Notes: generated by a model from the letters alone, not told the origin. A DNA stretch of 64,000 bases from Kistimonas sp964291485 (GCA_964291485.2 OZ220224.1:2604001-2668000); one strand, 5' to 3'. Positions 33,851 through 44,112 are shown, counted from the stretch's first letter. Numbers and translations: made by a program.

Positions 33851-34972
33851 TTACAGTTCTTTCAACATATCTTCGGGGCTTTGGTAATCGAGATTCTGCG
33901 CCTCTGCCACACTCTTGCAGGTAACAATACCCTTGCAGACATTCAAGCCATTGAGCAGATGAAGATTCTCTTCCATCGCCTTCCGAGGGCCTTTGTCTGC
34001 AAGCTGCAGTACGAAAGGAATCGTCGCGTTATTCAGCGCAATGGTGGATGTACGCGCAACAGCACCTGGCATATTGGCGACGCAGTAATGAACCACATCA
34101 TCAACAACATAGGTCGGCTCTGCATGCGTTGTGGCATGAGAGGTTTCACAACAACCACCCTGGTCGATCGCCACATCAACGATGGCTGCACCCGGCTTCA
34201 TGGAGCGAATCATCTCACGTGTGATCAGCTTAGGTGCAGCAGCGCCCGGAATCAGTACACCACCGACCACCAGATCTGCCTCAGCTACATACTCTTCAAT
34301 CGCCTGAGACGTTGAGAAAACAGTCTTGATGCGATTACCAAACTGCTGATCCAACCGCCTGAGTACATCCAGCGAACGATCAAGAACAGTGACATTAGCC
34401 CCCATGCCCACGGCCATCAGGGTTGCATTGTAGCCAACAACGCCGCCACCGATCACAATAACATTTGCAGGCTCAACCCCTGGTACGCCCCCCATCAAAA
34501 CACCACGACCACCCATGGCCTTTTCCAGACAATGCGCGCCAGCCTGGATAGACATGCGTCCTGCCACTTCTGACATCGGTGCCAGCAGCGGTAAACGACC
34601 CGCATCATCTGTCACCGTTTCATAGGCAATACAGGTGGCGCCAGAAGCGATCAAGTCATTGGTTTGAGGGACGTCTGGCGCCAAATGCAGATAGGTGAAG
34701 AGTGTCTGCTCAGAGCGAAGCATCTTGCGCTCAATCGCCTGAGGTTCCTTAACCTTGACGATCATATCAGCACGGGCGAAGACTTCTTCTGCTGTAGAAA
34801 CAATCTCCGCGCCTGCAGCCAAGTAGGCATCATTGTCGAATCCAATAGCGGCACCCGCATGATTCTCAACAATGACAGAATGCCCTCTCGCCACTAGTTC
34901 CTTTACTGCAGCAGGAATCAAACCAACGCGATATTCATGATTCTTGATTTCAGCGGGTACACCTACCAGCAT
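33851..34972 (-). CDS. ald: Alanine dehydrogenase
   Basis: 373 residues, the usual length. It begins MLVGVPAEIKNHEYRVGL, with Arg of the RVGL motif in substrate binding. The catalytic Lys lies in MIVKVKEPQ and His in FTYLHLAPD. The NAD-binding Rossmann motif reads IGGGVVGYNA near 175. It interconverts alanine with pyruvate and ammonia using NAD+, usually to let the cell use alanine. AAGGAG precedes the ATG. It stands alone between its own terminator and the suc terminator. Confidence 0.96.
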   Translation of the reverse strand: MLVGVPAEIKNHEYRVGLIPAAVKELVARGHSVIVENHAGAAIGFDNDAYLAAGAEIVSTAEEVFARADMIVKVKEPQAIERKMLRSEQTLFTYLHLAPDVPQTNDLIASGATCIAYETVTDDAGRLPLLAPMSEVAGRMSIQAGAHCLEKAMGGRGVLMGGVPGVEPANVIVIGGGVVGYNATLMAVGMGANVTVLDRSLDVLRRLDQQFGNRIKTVFSTSQAIEEYVAEADLVVGGVLIPGAAAPKLITREMIRSMKPGAAIVDVAIDQGGCCETSHATTHAEPTYVVDDVVHYCVANMPGAVARTSTIALNNATIPFVLQLADKGPRKAMEENLHLLNGLNVCKGIVTCKSVAEAQNLDYQSPEDMLKEL

Positions 34973-35100
34973 GTTCCACTCCTTTCTTGTTTTATACCAT
35001 CACTTAACACTAAGTATAATCACCTAAGACAAATTATTGTCACTGTATTTAAATACTTAGACAGCAATATTTTCTATTTTGATATTTGTTTTAGAAATAA

Positions 35101-35129
35101 AAAAAGGGCGCCTATATAGCGCCCTTTTT
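35101..35129 (-). terminator. Intrinsic terminator of the sdh-suc operon
   Basis: AAAAAGGGCGC and its complement (35101-35111 and 35119-35129) form an 11-bp stem with a 7-base loop, with a T-run on the minus strand. It lies 16 bases after the sucD stop and probably ends the long TCA operon. Confidence 0.88.
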
Positions 35130-35144
35130 ATAGCCCTCTGTTTT

Positions 35145-36017
35145 TTACCAGCCGGTAATTTCTTTTAATGCTTTACCGATATCAGCAAGACTGCGAACCG
35201 TCTTAACTCCAGCATCATTCAAAGCTGCAAATTTATCATCGGCAGTCCCCTTCCCTCCCGAGATAATTGCACCTGCATGCCCCATACGTTTCCCAGGTGG
35301 TGCTGTGACACCAGCAATATAAGATACAACAGGCTTGGTCACATGATCTTTGATGTAGGCTGCAGCCTCTTCTTCCGCCGTACCGCCAATTTCGCCAATC
35401 ATGACAATAGCTTCAGTACTGTCATCAGCCTCGAAGAGCGCAAGAATATCGATAAAGTTTGAGCCCGGAATGGGGTCGCCACCAATACCAACGCAGGTTG
35501 ACTGACCAAAACCATAGTCCGTTGTCTGCTTAACCGCCTCATAGGTAAGGGTACCGGAACGAGACACAATACCGACCTTACCCGGTTTGTGAATATGCCC
35601 GGGCATGATACCTATCTTGCTTTCACCAGGGGTAATGACACCCGGGCAATTGGGCCCAATCAACCGGACACCCAACTCATCACACTTGATCTTACATTCC
35701 AGCATATCCAATGTCGGTATGCCTTCCGTAATACATGCAATCAGCTGAATTCCGGCATCGGCCGCTTCCAGTATTGAGTCTTTACAGAATGGAGCCGGCA
35801 CATAAATAACAGACGCTTCAGCACCGGTTTGTTCGACAGCTTCACGCACCGTATCAAAGACCGGCAATCCCAGGTGTGTCTGACCACCTTTACCCGGCGT
35901 GACACCACCCACCATTCGAGTACCATAATCAATGGCCTGTTCTGAGTGGAATGTTCCCTGCGAACCTGTGAAGCCCTGACAGATGACGCGGGTCTCTTTA
36001 TTGATGAGAATGCTCAT
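35145..36017 (-). CDS. sucD: Succinyl-CoA ligase, alpha subunit
   Basis: 290 residues as expected. The CoA-binding Rossmann start reads GFTGSQGTFHSEQA; the phosphorylated active-site His is in GHAGAIISGG near 246. With SucC it makes succinate, CoA and ATP (or GTP) from succinyl-CoA. It overlaps the end of sucC by four bases (ATGA), a coupling seen in many bacteria, and is the last gene of the operon. Confidence 0.98.
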   Translation of the reverse strand: MSILINKETRVICQGFTGSQGTFHSEQAIDYGTRMVGGVTPGKGGQTHLGLPVFDTVREAVEQTGAEASVIYVPAPFCKDSILEAADAGIQLIACITEGIPTLDMLECKIKCDELGVRLIGPNCPGVITPGESKIGIMPGHIHKPGKVGIVSRSGTLTYEAVKQTTDYGFGQSTCVGIGGDPIPGSNFIDILALFEADDSTEAIVMIGEIGGTAEEEAAAYIKDHVTKPVVSYIAGVTAPPGKRMGHAGAIISGGKGTADDKFAALNDAGVKTVRSLADIGKALKEITGW

Positions 36018-37183
36018 TTGCCCCCCTCCGCAGCTTTCACCACCTGCTCTGCAGCTTCCGTGAGACTATTTGCTGCAATGATATCCAGACCACTGTCTGC
36101 CAGTGTCTTGGCTCCCAGTTCTGCGTTATTACCTTCCAGTCGAACAACAACCGGCACATTCACGCCCACTTCTTTAACAGCGCCGATGATGCCTTCAGCG
36201 ATCAGATCACAACGGACAATACCGCCAAAAATATTCACCAGAACGGCTTTCACGCTGTCATCTGACAAAATAATCTTGAAGGCTTCTGAGACCCGCTCTT
36301 TTGTTGCGCCGCCTCCTACATCCAAGAAGTTTGCCGGCTGCCCACCATGCAGCTTGATGATATCCATGGTACCCATAGCAAGACCCGCGCCGTTTACCAT
36401 GCAGCCAATATTGCCATCCAGTGCAACGTAATTGAGTTCCCACTGTGCCGCATGTGCTTCGCGTGGATCATCCTGAGAAGGATCATGCATCGCTTTCAGC
36501 TTGGGCTGACGGTAGAGAGCATTACTGTCGATATTGATTTTGCCATCCAGACAAAGCAGGTCACCTGACTCGGTTATAACCAGCGGGTTGATTTCCAGTA
36601 GCGCCAGGTCATAGTCGGTGAAAAGTTTGGCCAGCCCCAGGAACACCTTGGTAAACTGCTTGACCTGAGCCGCATTCAAGCCCAGCTTAAACGCCAGTTC
36701 CCGTGCCTGATAGGGTTGTGCGCCTGTCAGGGGATCAATGGTTGCCTTGAGAATTTTTTCAGGAGTTTCTTCTGCAACCTTCTCGATTTCAACACCGCCC
36801 TCCGTGGAAGCCATGAAGACCACACGCCGGGTTGAACGATCGACAACAGCGCCAAGATAAAGCTCGCTGGCGATATCTGTACAAGATTCAACCAGAATAC
36901 AACTAACCGGCTGCCCCCTCTCATCCGTCTGATAGGTCACCAGTCGGTTACCCAGCCACTGCTCAGCAAAAACACGAATTTCTTCCTTGCTTTTAACCAG
37001 CTTGACACCACCAGCCTTACCACGCCCCCCAGCGTGGACCTGCGCCTTCACCACCCAGTGATCACCACCTACCTTATCCGCCGCTGCAACCGCTTCCTCA
37101 GGAGTTTTGCAGGCAAAACCCACGGATACGGGCAGACCATACTCTTTAAAGAGCTGTTTGGCCTGGTATTCGTGCAAGTTCAT
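36014..37183 (-). CDS. sucC: Succinyl-CoA ligase, beta subunit
   Basis: 389 residues, starting MNLHEYQAKQLFKEYGLPV, with an ATP-grasp domain (VKAQVHAGGRGKAGGVKL near 47-64) and the LEINPLVI metal-binding segment near 196, followed by a C-terminal CoA-ligase domain (NIFGGIVRCD). It carries nucleotide binding and phosphoryl transfer for the alpha subunit. It lies 178 bases after lpd and overlaps sucD. Confidence 0.98.
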   Translation of the reverse strand: MNLHEYQAKQLFKEYGLPVSVGFACKTPEEAVAAADKVGGDHWVVKAQVHAGGRGKAGGVKLVKSKEEIRVFAEQWLGNRLVTYQTDERGQPVSCILVESCTDIASELYLGAVVDRSTRRVVFMASTEGGVEIEKVAEETPEKILKATIDPLTGAQPYQARELAFKLGLNAAQVKQFTKVFLGLAKLFTDYDLALLEINPLVITESGDLLCLDGKINIDSNALYRQPKLKAMHDPSQDDPREAHAAQWELNYVALDGNIGCMVNGAGLAMGTMDIIKLHGGQPANFLDVGGGATKERVSEAFKIILSDDSVKAVLVNIFGGIVRCDLIAEGIIGAVKEVGVNVPVVVRLEGNNAELGAKTLADSGLDIIAANSLTEAAEQVVKAAEGGK

Positions 37184-37307
37184 GCTATTGACCCTTCCCT
37201 CATCTCAGATGATTCGGTTTTTTATTACTCGTTATGGCAGGCCCTGGAAGCCCTACCCTTTGACTTCTGGAACAAATAAAAACGCTGGCTATTTTTGTTT
37301 TTTAGCT

Positions 37308-37327
37308 GGCGGGCAACAAGGCCCGCC
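37308..37327. repeat. GC-rich hairpin between lpd and sucC
   Basis: GGCGGGC and GCCCGCC (37308-37314, 37321-37327) form a perfect stem with a 6-base loop in the 178-base gap. On the minus strand it is followed by A rather than T residues, so it is not a standard terminator; an mRNA processing or stability element is a fair guess. Confidence 0.55.
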
Positions 37328-37361
37328 ATAGTTCGATCGGGTGAGAGTTTCACCCTGCAGA

Positions 37362-38801
37362 TTATTTACGCTTGCGGTTAGCAATGTGGATGGCATGCCC
37401 ATCAACAGCCAGCGCCGCTTCATGCAACGCTTCACTGACGGTTGGGTGCGAGAACATAGTCAATGCCAGATCCTCGGAGCTGGCAGCGAATTCCATCGCA
37501 ATAGCGCCCTGCTGTACCAGTTCCGCGGCAGCGGGACCAATTACGTGGACGCCCAGGATACGATCGGTTTTCTTGTCTGCAATCACTTTGACAAACCCAT
37601 CGGTATCGTTAGATGCCATTGCACGCCCACTGGCAGCAAATGGGAATGTGCCCACTTTATACTCTTCAGCGCCAGCCTTGACCTCTTCTTCCGTTTTACC
37701 AACCCATGCGATTTCAGGATGGGTATAGATCACGGAAGGAACTAGATCATAGTTAACCTGTGCGGGCTGGCCAGCAATGAGTTCAGCAACCATCACACCT
37801 TCTTCGGAGCCCTTATGGGCAAGCATCGGGCCGCGAACAACATCACCAATAGCATAGACACCAGGAACATCGGTTCTGCACTGCTCATCCACAAAGATGA
37901 AACCGCGCTCATCCAGATTGACACCAGAATCTGGCGCAATCAGATTTTCAGTCAGCGGGCGACGTCCAACGGCAACAATCAGCTTGTCGAATACCTGTGA
38001 CTGCTCTTCACCATTCTGGTCGGTAAACTTGACGGTAACTTCACTACCGCTCACGTCAGAGCCCGTAACACGTGCTCCCAGACGAATATCGAGCCCCTGC
38101 TTTTTAAAGATCTTGGCGGCTTCCTTGGCAATCTGCTGATCAGCTGTTGCCAGGAAACGATCCTGCGCTTCCAGCACAGTCACTTCCGCACCCAAGCGCG
38201 CCCAGACACTGCCCAGCTCAAGCCCGATAACCCCCGCACCAATAACACCCAGGCGGGCAGGCACCTGCTGGAATTCCAGCGCACCGGTAGAATCAACAAT
38301 GATGTCGTCGTTAAGCGGCGTAGGTGGAATCTCAACAGGTACAGAACCGGTTGCAATAACCACGTTCTCGGCATCCAGAACCTGACTGGATCCATCCGCT
38401 GCTGTGACATTGACCTGCTTACCTGGCAGCACAGTGCCGGTTCCCTGGATCAGGGTCACGCCGTTAGCCTTGAACAGACCGCCAACGCCCTGAGTAAGGT
38501 TGCCAACAATTTTGTCCTTACGTTGAATCATGGCAGGGACATCAATACCCACTTCACCCGTGGTAATGCCATGCACATCAAAATGCTTTTTGGCTTCGTA
38601 ATATTTGTAGGAGCTGTCGAGCAGCGCCTTAGAGGGGATACAGCCCACATTCAGGCAGGTTCCGCCCAATTTGGCTTTACCCTTTTCATCCACCCACTTC
38701 TCGATACAGGCCGTTTTCAGGCCCAGCTGGGCTGCACGGATGGCACAGACATAACCTGCAGGTCCTGAGCCTATTACCACCACGTCGTATTTTTCAGCCA
38801 T
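37362..38801 (-). CDS. lpd: Dihydrolipoyl dehydrogenase (E3)
   Basis: 479 residues. FAD-binding VVIGSGPAGYVCAIRAAQLG at the start, redox disulfide GGTCLNVGCIPSKALL near 46-60, NAD-binding GAGVIGLELGSVW near 187, and the C-terminal HPTVSEALHEAAL with catalytic His-Glu. It reoxidises the lipoyl arms of 2-oxoglutarate dehydrogenase, and perhaps other complexes. It lies between sucB (65 bases) and sucC. Confidence 0.98.
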   Translation of the reverse strand: MAEKYDVVVIGSGPAGYVCAIRAAQLGLKTACIEKWVDEKGKAKLGGTCLNVGCIPSKALLDSSYKYYEAKKHFDVHGITTGEVGIDVPAMIQRKDKIVGNLTQGVGGLFKANGVTLIQGTGTVLPGKQVNVTAADGSSQVLDAENVVIATGSVPVEIPPTPLNDDIIVDSTGALEFQQVPARLGVIGAGVIGLELGSVWARLGAEVTVLEAQDRFLATADQQIAKEAAKIFKKQGLDIRLGARVTGSDVSGSEVTVKFTDQNGEEQSQVFDKLIVAVGRRPLTENLIAPDSGVNLDERGFIFVDEQCRTDVPGVYAIGDVVRGPMLAHKGSEEGVMVAELIAGQPAQVNYDLVPSVIYTHPEIAWVGKTEEEVKAGAEEYKVGTFPFAASGRAMASNDTDGFVKVIADKKTDRILGVHVIGPAAAELVQQGAIAMEFAASSEDLALTMFSHPTVSEALHEAALAVDGHAIHIANRKRK

Positions 38802-38866
38802 ATCGCTTTCCCGGATTCAAAACAATTATCTGGGGGCAGTCGAAGCCACCCACTGTCGAAAACAAA

Positions 38867-40105
38867 TCAGATATCCAGCAGCATACGTGCAGGATCTTCC
38901 AACAACTCTTTCACAGTGACCAGAAAGCCTACCGCTTCCTTGCCGTCCAGCAAACGGTGATCATAGGAAAGCGCAAGATACATCATGGGAAGTACAACCA
39001 CTTCACCATTGACCGCCATGGGACGCTCCTGAATCTTGTGCATACCGAGAATCGCCGATTGCGGCGGATTCAGAATCGGTGTTGAAAGCAGTGACCCAAA
39101 CACACCGCCGTTGGATATCGTGAAGGTTCCCCCCGTCATCTCCTCAATGGAGAGTTTTCCTTCCTTGGCCTTTTCACCGTATTCCCTGATTTTTAATTCA
39201 ACATCGGCGAGGCTCATGTCCTCAGCATTACGAAGTACTGGTACGACCAGACCACGGTCACTGGACACGGCCACACCCACATCCTGATAGCCATGATAAA
39301 CAATATCATTTGCATCTATAGACGCATTTGCCACAGGATAACGCTTTAACGCTTCTACGCAGGCTTTTACGAAAAAGGACATGAAGCCCATTTTGACATT
39401 ATGCCGCTTCTCAAACAGATCCTTGTATTGGCGACGAAGATCCATAATGGGTTTCATGTTCACTTCATTGAATGTGGTCAGCATCGCCGCAGATTGCTGC
39501 GCCTCAACCAAGCGCTCGGCAATACGCGCTCTCAAACGAGTCATTGGAACACGTTTTTCTACCCGATCACCATCAAACACCGGCGCGATGGCCTCAGGCG
39601 CAGCGGCTTTGGGGGCGCTCGGCGCAGGTGCACTGGCAGGTTTCGAGGCTGCAGCGCCTGCGCCAGACTCGACGTAATTGATGACGTCTTCTTTGGTGAC
39701 CCGCCCCCCTTTGCCAGTACCAGCCACTGCATCATGATCAATACCATGTTCGTCAGCCATGCGGCGTGCGGCAGGGCTCAAGTGCGCACCACCCTCAGAT
39801 TGTGCTGTCGGGGCTTGAACAGGGGCAGTTTCCGCTTCCGCTGACGCAGGCTGAATCACTCCGCCCTCACCTTCTTCGAAGATACCGATTAACTCTTCGC
39901 TAAGGACTGTCTCTCCTTCGGCTTTAATGACTTCTTTAAGAACGCCATCCGCAGGAGCGACAATTTCAAGGACAACTTTATCAGTCTCAATATCCGCTAA
40001 CAGTTCATCACGGGCACACGCCTCACCTGGCTGTTTATGCCAACTGGCAACAGTACCGTCAGCCACAGATTCAGGAAAGGTTGGTGCTTTGATTTCAATG
40101 GCCAT
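38867..40105 (-). CDS. sucB: Dihydrolipoyllysine succinyltransferase (E2 of 2-oxoglutarate dehydrogenase)
   Basis: 412 residues. Domains: one N-terminal lipoyl domain with the lipoylated Lys in ETDKVVLE (near 43), an Ala/Pro-rich linker, a peripheral subunit-binding domain near 105-140 (LSPAARRMADEHGID), a second Ala/Pro linker, and the C-terminal acyltransferase with the active His-Asp in SYDHRLLDGKEAV. It forms the core of the complex and passes the succinyl group to CoA. Confidence 0.98.
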   Translation of the reverse strand: MAIEIKAPTFPESVADGTVASWHKQPGEACARDELLADIETDKVVLEIVAPADGVLKEVIKAEGETVLSEELIGIFEEGEGGVIQPASAEAETAPVQAPTAQSEGGAHLSPAARRMADEHGIDHDAVAGTGKGGRVTKEDVINYVESGAGAAASKPASAPAPSAPKAAAPEAIAPVFDGDRVEKRVPMTRLRARIAERLVEAQQSAAMLTTFNEVNMKPIMDLRRQYKDLFEKRHNVKMGFMSFFVKACVEALKRYPVANASIDANDIVYHGYQDVGVAVSSDRGLVVPVLRNAEDMSLADVELKIREYGEKAKEGKLSIEEMTGGTFTISNGGVFGSLLSTPILNPPQSAILGMHKIQERPMAVNGEVVVLPMMYLALSYDHRLLDGKEAVGFLVTVKELLEDPARMLLDI

Positions 40106-40145
40106 GTCGATTTAGTTCCTTGAACGATTCTGTTTCAGTGCTGCT

Positions 40146-42986
40146 TCAGTGGAGACCCAGCGCATCCGCTACCAGTTTCTGCTGCTGCTCCACATGGATA
40201 GACATGTAGCCGCAAGCCGGTGCCGCAGAAGCTTCGCGGCCAGCATACTGCAATTGCAACTGCTTATTACTGTGTTGGGCAATAGCGCGATGCATATGAT
40301 GCTGACTGCAGTACCAGGCTCCCTGATTCATGGGCTCCTCCTGACACCAGACGACAGACGTCAGGTTAGGATAACCAGCAATCAGCTCATCCAGGTCTTC
40401 CTGCGGGAATGGGTACAGTTGCTCAATCCGAATGATCGCAACATGATCCAACCCTTCAGCACGTCGCTTTTCAAGCAAATCGTAATACACTTTCCCACTG
40501 CACATGACGAGTCGTGTTATCTGAGACTTTTCATGTTCATCCGTTTCAGGAATCAGTGTCTGGAATGAACCATCAGCCAATTCTTCCAGCGAAGAAATCG
40601 CTAACTTGTGGCGAAGTAGGCTCTTGGGTGTGAATGCAACCAGTGGCTTACGTAAAGGTCTCAGTACCTGTCTACGCAGCATATGGAATACCTGGGCAGG
40701 TGTTGTCGGCACACAGACCTGAATATTGTGTTCTGCACAGAGCTGCAGGAAACGCTCAAGGCGCGCAGAAGAGTGCTCAGGCCCCTGTCCTTCATAACCA
40801 TGCGGTAATAACATGGTCAATCCACATAGCCGTCCCCACTTGTGCTCACCACTGGCAATAAACTGGTCAATAACTACCTGAGCACCATTAGCAAAGTCAC
40901 CAAACTGCGCCTCCCAAATCACCAGTGATTTAGGTGTTGTCGTTGCGTAACCGTATTCAAATGCAACAACGGCCTCTTCTGACAATACGGAATCGTAAAT
41001 CTGCAGCTGGGGCTGCTCTTCGGCCAGGTGAGCCAGCGGAACCCAGGTTGAACCATCTTTTTGGTTATGCAAAACCGCATGGCGGTGGGAAAATGTTCCT
41101 CGGCCAACATCCTGCCCTGTCATTCGGATAGGATGCCCTTCTTTTAGCAGACTGCCATAAGCCAAGGTTTCTGCCATACCCCAGTTAATTGGCAATGCAC
41201 CGGCAGCCATCTTTCTGCGGTCGTCAAGAATCTTGCCCACCTGCCGCTGTGCGACAAAGCCTTCCGGGGTGTCGCAGACTTTCTGGCCCAGCTCCTGGAG
41301 TATGCTGAGTGCAACACGAGTATCATGTCGTGCTGTCCATTCATGTCCGAGGTAAGGGGCCCAGTCGACATAAAGCTCTTTATTGGGTTCTTTTACCAAG
41401 CTCTTGGCAACATGCAAACCGCTTTCCAGTGCATTGCGATAATCATCGACCAGTTTCTTGTCCTGCTGTTCTGTCAGGACATCCTGGTCGAGCAAATGCT
41501 CGGCATAGAGAGTACGCGACGTTTTCTGAACCTTGATTTTCTGGTACATCATCGGCTGTGTACCTGATGGCTCATCGGCCTCGTTGTGGCCACGACGACG
41601 GTAACACACCAGATCGATAACGATATCTTTCTTGAACTCCATCCGATAGTCCATGGCCAGCTTCGTAGCAAATACTACGGCCTCCGGATCATCACCATTC
41701 ACATGCAGAATGGGCGCACCGACCATTTTTGCAACATCGGTACAGTATTCGGTAGAACGGGCATCGTCGCGTCGACTGGTAGTGAAACCCACCTGATTAT
41801 TGATAACAATATGAACCGTACCACCCGTACCGTAAGCTCGAGTCTGCGACAGTTGAAACGTTTCCATGACAACACCCTGCCCGGCAAAAGCGGCATCGCC
41901 ATGCAATGAGATCGGAACAACCGAATGACGCTGAGCATCACTTCTACGATCTTGTCTTGCCCGGACAGATCCCTCAACCACAGGACTGACAATCTCTAGG
42001 TGAGATGGGTTGAAAGCAAGAGCAAGATGAACTTCTCCCCCCGGCGTCATCACATTAGAAGAAAAGCCCTGATGATATTTGACATCGCCTGATCCATTCT
42101 CTGCTATTTTCTTTCCTTCAAATTCTTCAAACAGTTCTGAAGGGTTCTTACCGAGAATGTTTACCAATACATTGAGACGTCCACGATGAGCCATGCCAAT
42201 GACAATCTCTCGCGCGCCATAAGTCCCTGCACGCTGAATCAACTCATCCAGCATCGGAATCAGCGACTCACCACCCTCAAGACCAAAACGCTTGGTTCCT
42301 GGGTATTTGGTGCCCAGGTATTTTTCCAACCCTTCAGCAGCAGTCAACCGTTCCAGCAAATGATGTTTGGCGTCAACACCGATAGCAGGACTGGACTGTA
42401 CACTTTCCAGACGCTGCTGAAACCACCGACGCTGTTGCGTATCAACAATATGCATAAATTCAGCGCCGATACTGCCACAGTAAGTCCGCTGCAACAGTTG
42501 AACAATTTCTCCAAGCGAAGCTTCCTCTTTGCCGATAAACAGTGAACCGGTTTGAAAGTCAGTATTCAGATCCGCTTCACTTAACCCATGATGTTCAAGC
42601 GCCAGGTCTGGCACGACCTCTCGCCCCATAATACCAAGGGGATCTATTTGGGCATTCTGATGGCCACGCACCCGGTAGGCACTGATCAGTCGCAGAACAA
42701 GAACCTGCTTCTTTTCATGCTCACTGCTGACAGTACCGGCACCCACCGGCTGCTGGCGGGTTTTATTGCGGGCTAGGAGAAGGAAATTATCACGTATAGC
42801 TGAATGAGGGACATCAGCACTCTGGGAATCGGCCACCTGAGGCAACCGTGAAAAATAATCGCGCCATTCCTCCGGTACAGTATTAGGGTCTCGGAGATAA
42901 CTTTCGTACAGTTCTTCTACGTATGCAGCGTTTCCCCCGGATATATGGGCTGAGCCCCACATCCGCTGCATCACACCATCTTGCAT
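40146..42986 (-). CDS. sucA: 2-oxoglutarate dehydrogenase E1
   Basis: About 946 residues from the ATG at 42986. The N-terminus MQDGVMQRMWGSAHISGGN with AAYVEELYESYL matches the family start, so I prefer this to an in-frame codon at 43058. The thiamine diphosphate region includes GMAHRGRLNVLVN and HGDAAFAGQG, with RRGHNEADEPSGTQP downstream. The enzyme decarboxylates 2-oxoglutarate and loads the succinyl group on SucB. It is separated from sdhB by about 415 bases containing one hairpin. Confidence 0.97.
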   Translation of the reverse strand: MQDGVMQRMWGSAHISGGNAAYVEELYESYLRDPNTVPEEWRDYFSRLPQVADSQSADVPHSAIRDNFLLLARNKTRQQPVGAGTVSSEHEKKQVLVLRLISAYRVRGHQNAQIDPLGIMGREVVPDLALEHHGLSEADLNTDFQTGSLFIGKEEASLGEIVQLLQRTYCGSIGAEFMHIVDTQQRRWFQQRLESVQSSPAIGVDAKHHLLERLTAAEGLEKYLGTKYPGTKRFGLEGGESLIPMLDELIQRAGTYGAREIVIGMAHRGRLNVLVNILGKNPSELFEEFEGKKIAENGSGDVKYHQGFSSNVMTPGGEVHLALAFNPSHLEIVSPVVEGSVRARQDRRSDAQRHSVVPISLHGDAAFAGQGVVMETFQLSQTRAYGTGGTVHIVINNQVGFTTSRRDDARSTEYCTDVAKMVGAPILHVNGDDPEAVVFATKLAMDYRMEFKKDIVIDLVCYRRRGHNEADEPSGTQPMMYQKIKVQKTSRTLYAEHLLDQDVLTEQQDKKLVDDYRNALESGLHVAKSLVKEPNKELYVDWAPYLGHEWTARHDTRVALSILQELGQKVCDTPEGFVAQRQVGKILDDRRKMAAGALPINWGMAETLAYGSLLKEGHPIRMTGQDVGRGTFSHRHAVLHNQKDGSTWVPLAHLAEEQPQLQIYDSVLSEEAVVAFEYGYATTTPKSLVIWEAQFGDFANGAQVVIDQFIASGEHKWGRLCGLTMLLPHGYEGQGPEHSSARLERFLQLCAEHNIQVCVPTTPAQVFHMLRRQVLRPLRKPLVAFTPKSLLRHKLAISSLEELADGSFQTLIPETDEHEKSQITRLVMCSGKVYYDLLEKRRAEGLDHVAIIRIEQLYPFPQEDLDELIAGYPNLTSVVWCQEEPMNQGAWYCSQHHMHRAIAQHSNKQLQLQYAGREASAAPACGYMSIHVEQQQKLVADALGLH

Positions 42987-43374
42987 TATCCTGTAACCCC
43001 ACTCAATTGGGTCACTATCTGATGTCGAAACCGGAGAGTGCTTGTGCAGTGGAAGCATCGGGTAAAAATCACTTCAGCTGCTATTCCCCACAGATAGTCC
43101 GGGTGTTGCCCGGTCGCCCCTGCTGGTTAAAACCGTTACTGGCTGACAAAAAAACCCTTCCGCCACAATAACGGACAGAAATATCGGATAGTAAGGCAGC
43201 CCCTTGGATAGACACTTTTTGAGTGCTTATCCAGACAAAATCAGCCGGATAAATATAACAATCCGAACTGTACGAATCCACGCACTAATTATAGATGTTA
43301 TTAAAGTCGGTGATAACTGATCATTTACAAAATACAACAATCAGAGCATGAGTTTATCAACGTCCATTATTTGA
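42987..43374. other. Long gap between sdhB and sucA
   Basis: About 390 bases without a credible gene. It must hold the sucA leader and possibly an internal promoter of the suc genes; it is more A+T-rich than the flanks. I could not identify a clear -35/-10 pair or a T-run terminator in it. Confidence 0.4.
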
Positions 43375-43396
43375 CAGGACTCCCGAAGGAGCCCTG
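43375..43396 (-). repeat. UUCG-tetraloop hairpin after sdhB
   Basis: On the minus strand a 9-bp stem (one G-T pair) closes on C(TTCG)G, an exceptionally stable tetraloop, five bases after the sdhB stop. No T-run follows, so it is more likely a 3'-end stabiliser or processing site between the sdh and suc parts of the transcript than a terminator. Confidence 0.65.
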
Positions 43397-43401
43397 ACTA
43401 T

Positions 43402-44112
43402 TTATGTGCCACTCCTCAGGAGCATATCCCGGATATGACCGATCGCTCTCGTTGGATTCAAACCTTTGGGACAGACGCTGACACAGTTCATAATCCCCCG
43501 GCAGCGGAAAACACTGAACGGATCATCCAATGCCGAAAGGCGCTCCTGAGTTGCCGTATCACGACTATCCGCAAGGAAGCGATAAGCCTGAAGCAGCCCA
43601 GCCGGTCCAACAAACTTGTCAGGATTCCACCAGAAAGAAGGACAAGATGTTGAGCAACAGGCACACAGAATGCACTCATACAGTCCATCCAACTTGCTAC
43701 GCTCTTCAGGCGATTGAAGCCGCTCAATAGCAGGAGGAGAAGTATCATTGATCAGATACGGCTTCATCTTTTCATACTGTTTATAGAAAAGACTCATATC
43801 CACGACCAAGTCACGAATCACCGGCAGACCAGGCAGCGGCCTTAACACCAGCTTGCCTTTGCGCACCGCCTCAGAGAGCGGGGTAATGCAAGCCAGGCCA
43901 TTGGTGCCACTGATATTCATGCCGTCAGAGCCGCAAACCCCTTCCCGGCATGAACGTCGATAAGACAATCCAGAATCCTGCTCTTTCAACAGATTCAGGA
44001 CATCAAGCACCATCAAATCCTTACCTTCAGGCACTTCAAGCTTGAAGTCCTGCATATAAGGTGCGTTATCCGTTTCCGGATTGTAACGATAAACACTCAC
44101 ATTCAGCGTCAT
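43402..44112 (-). CDS. sdhB: Succinate dehydrogenase iron-sulfur subunit
   Basis: 236 residues from the ATG at 44112, which has GGGGGAG four bases upstream; an in-frame ATG at 44127 lacks such spacing. Cluster ligands: [2Fe-2S] CREGVCGSDG (near 56-64) with a further Cys, [4Fe-4S] CILCACCSTSCPS (near 150), and [3Fe-4S] CRGIMNCVSVCPKGLNP near 205. It passes electrons from FAD in SdhA to quinone in SdhCD. Confidence 0.98.
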   Translation of the reverse strand: MTLNVSVYRYNPETDNAPYMQDFKLEVPEGKDLMVLDVLNLLKEQDSGLSYRRSCREGVCGSDGMNISGTNGLACITPLSEAVRKGKLVLRPLPGLPVIRDLVVDMSLFYKQYEKMKPYLINDTSPPAIERLQSPEERSKLDGLYECILCACCSTSCPSFWWNPDKFVGPAGLLQAYRFLADSRDTATQERLSALDDPFSVFRCRGIMNCVSVCPKGLNPTRAIGHIRDMLLRSGT

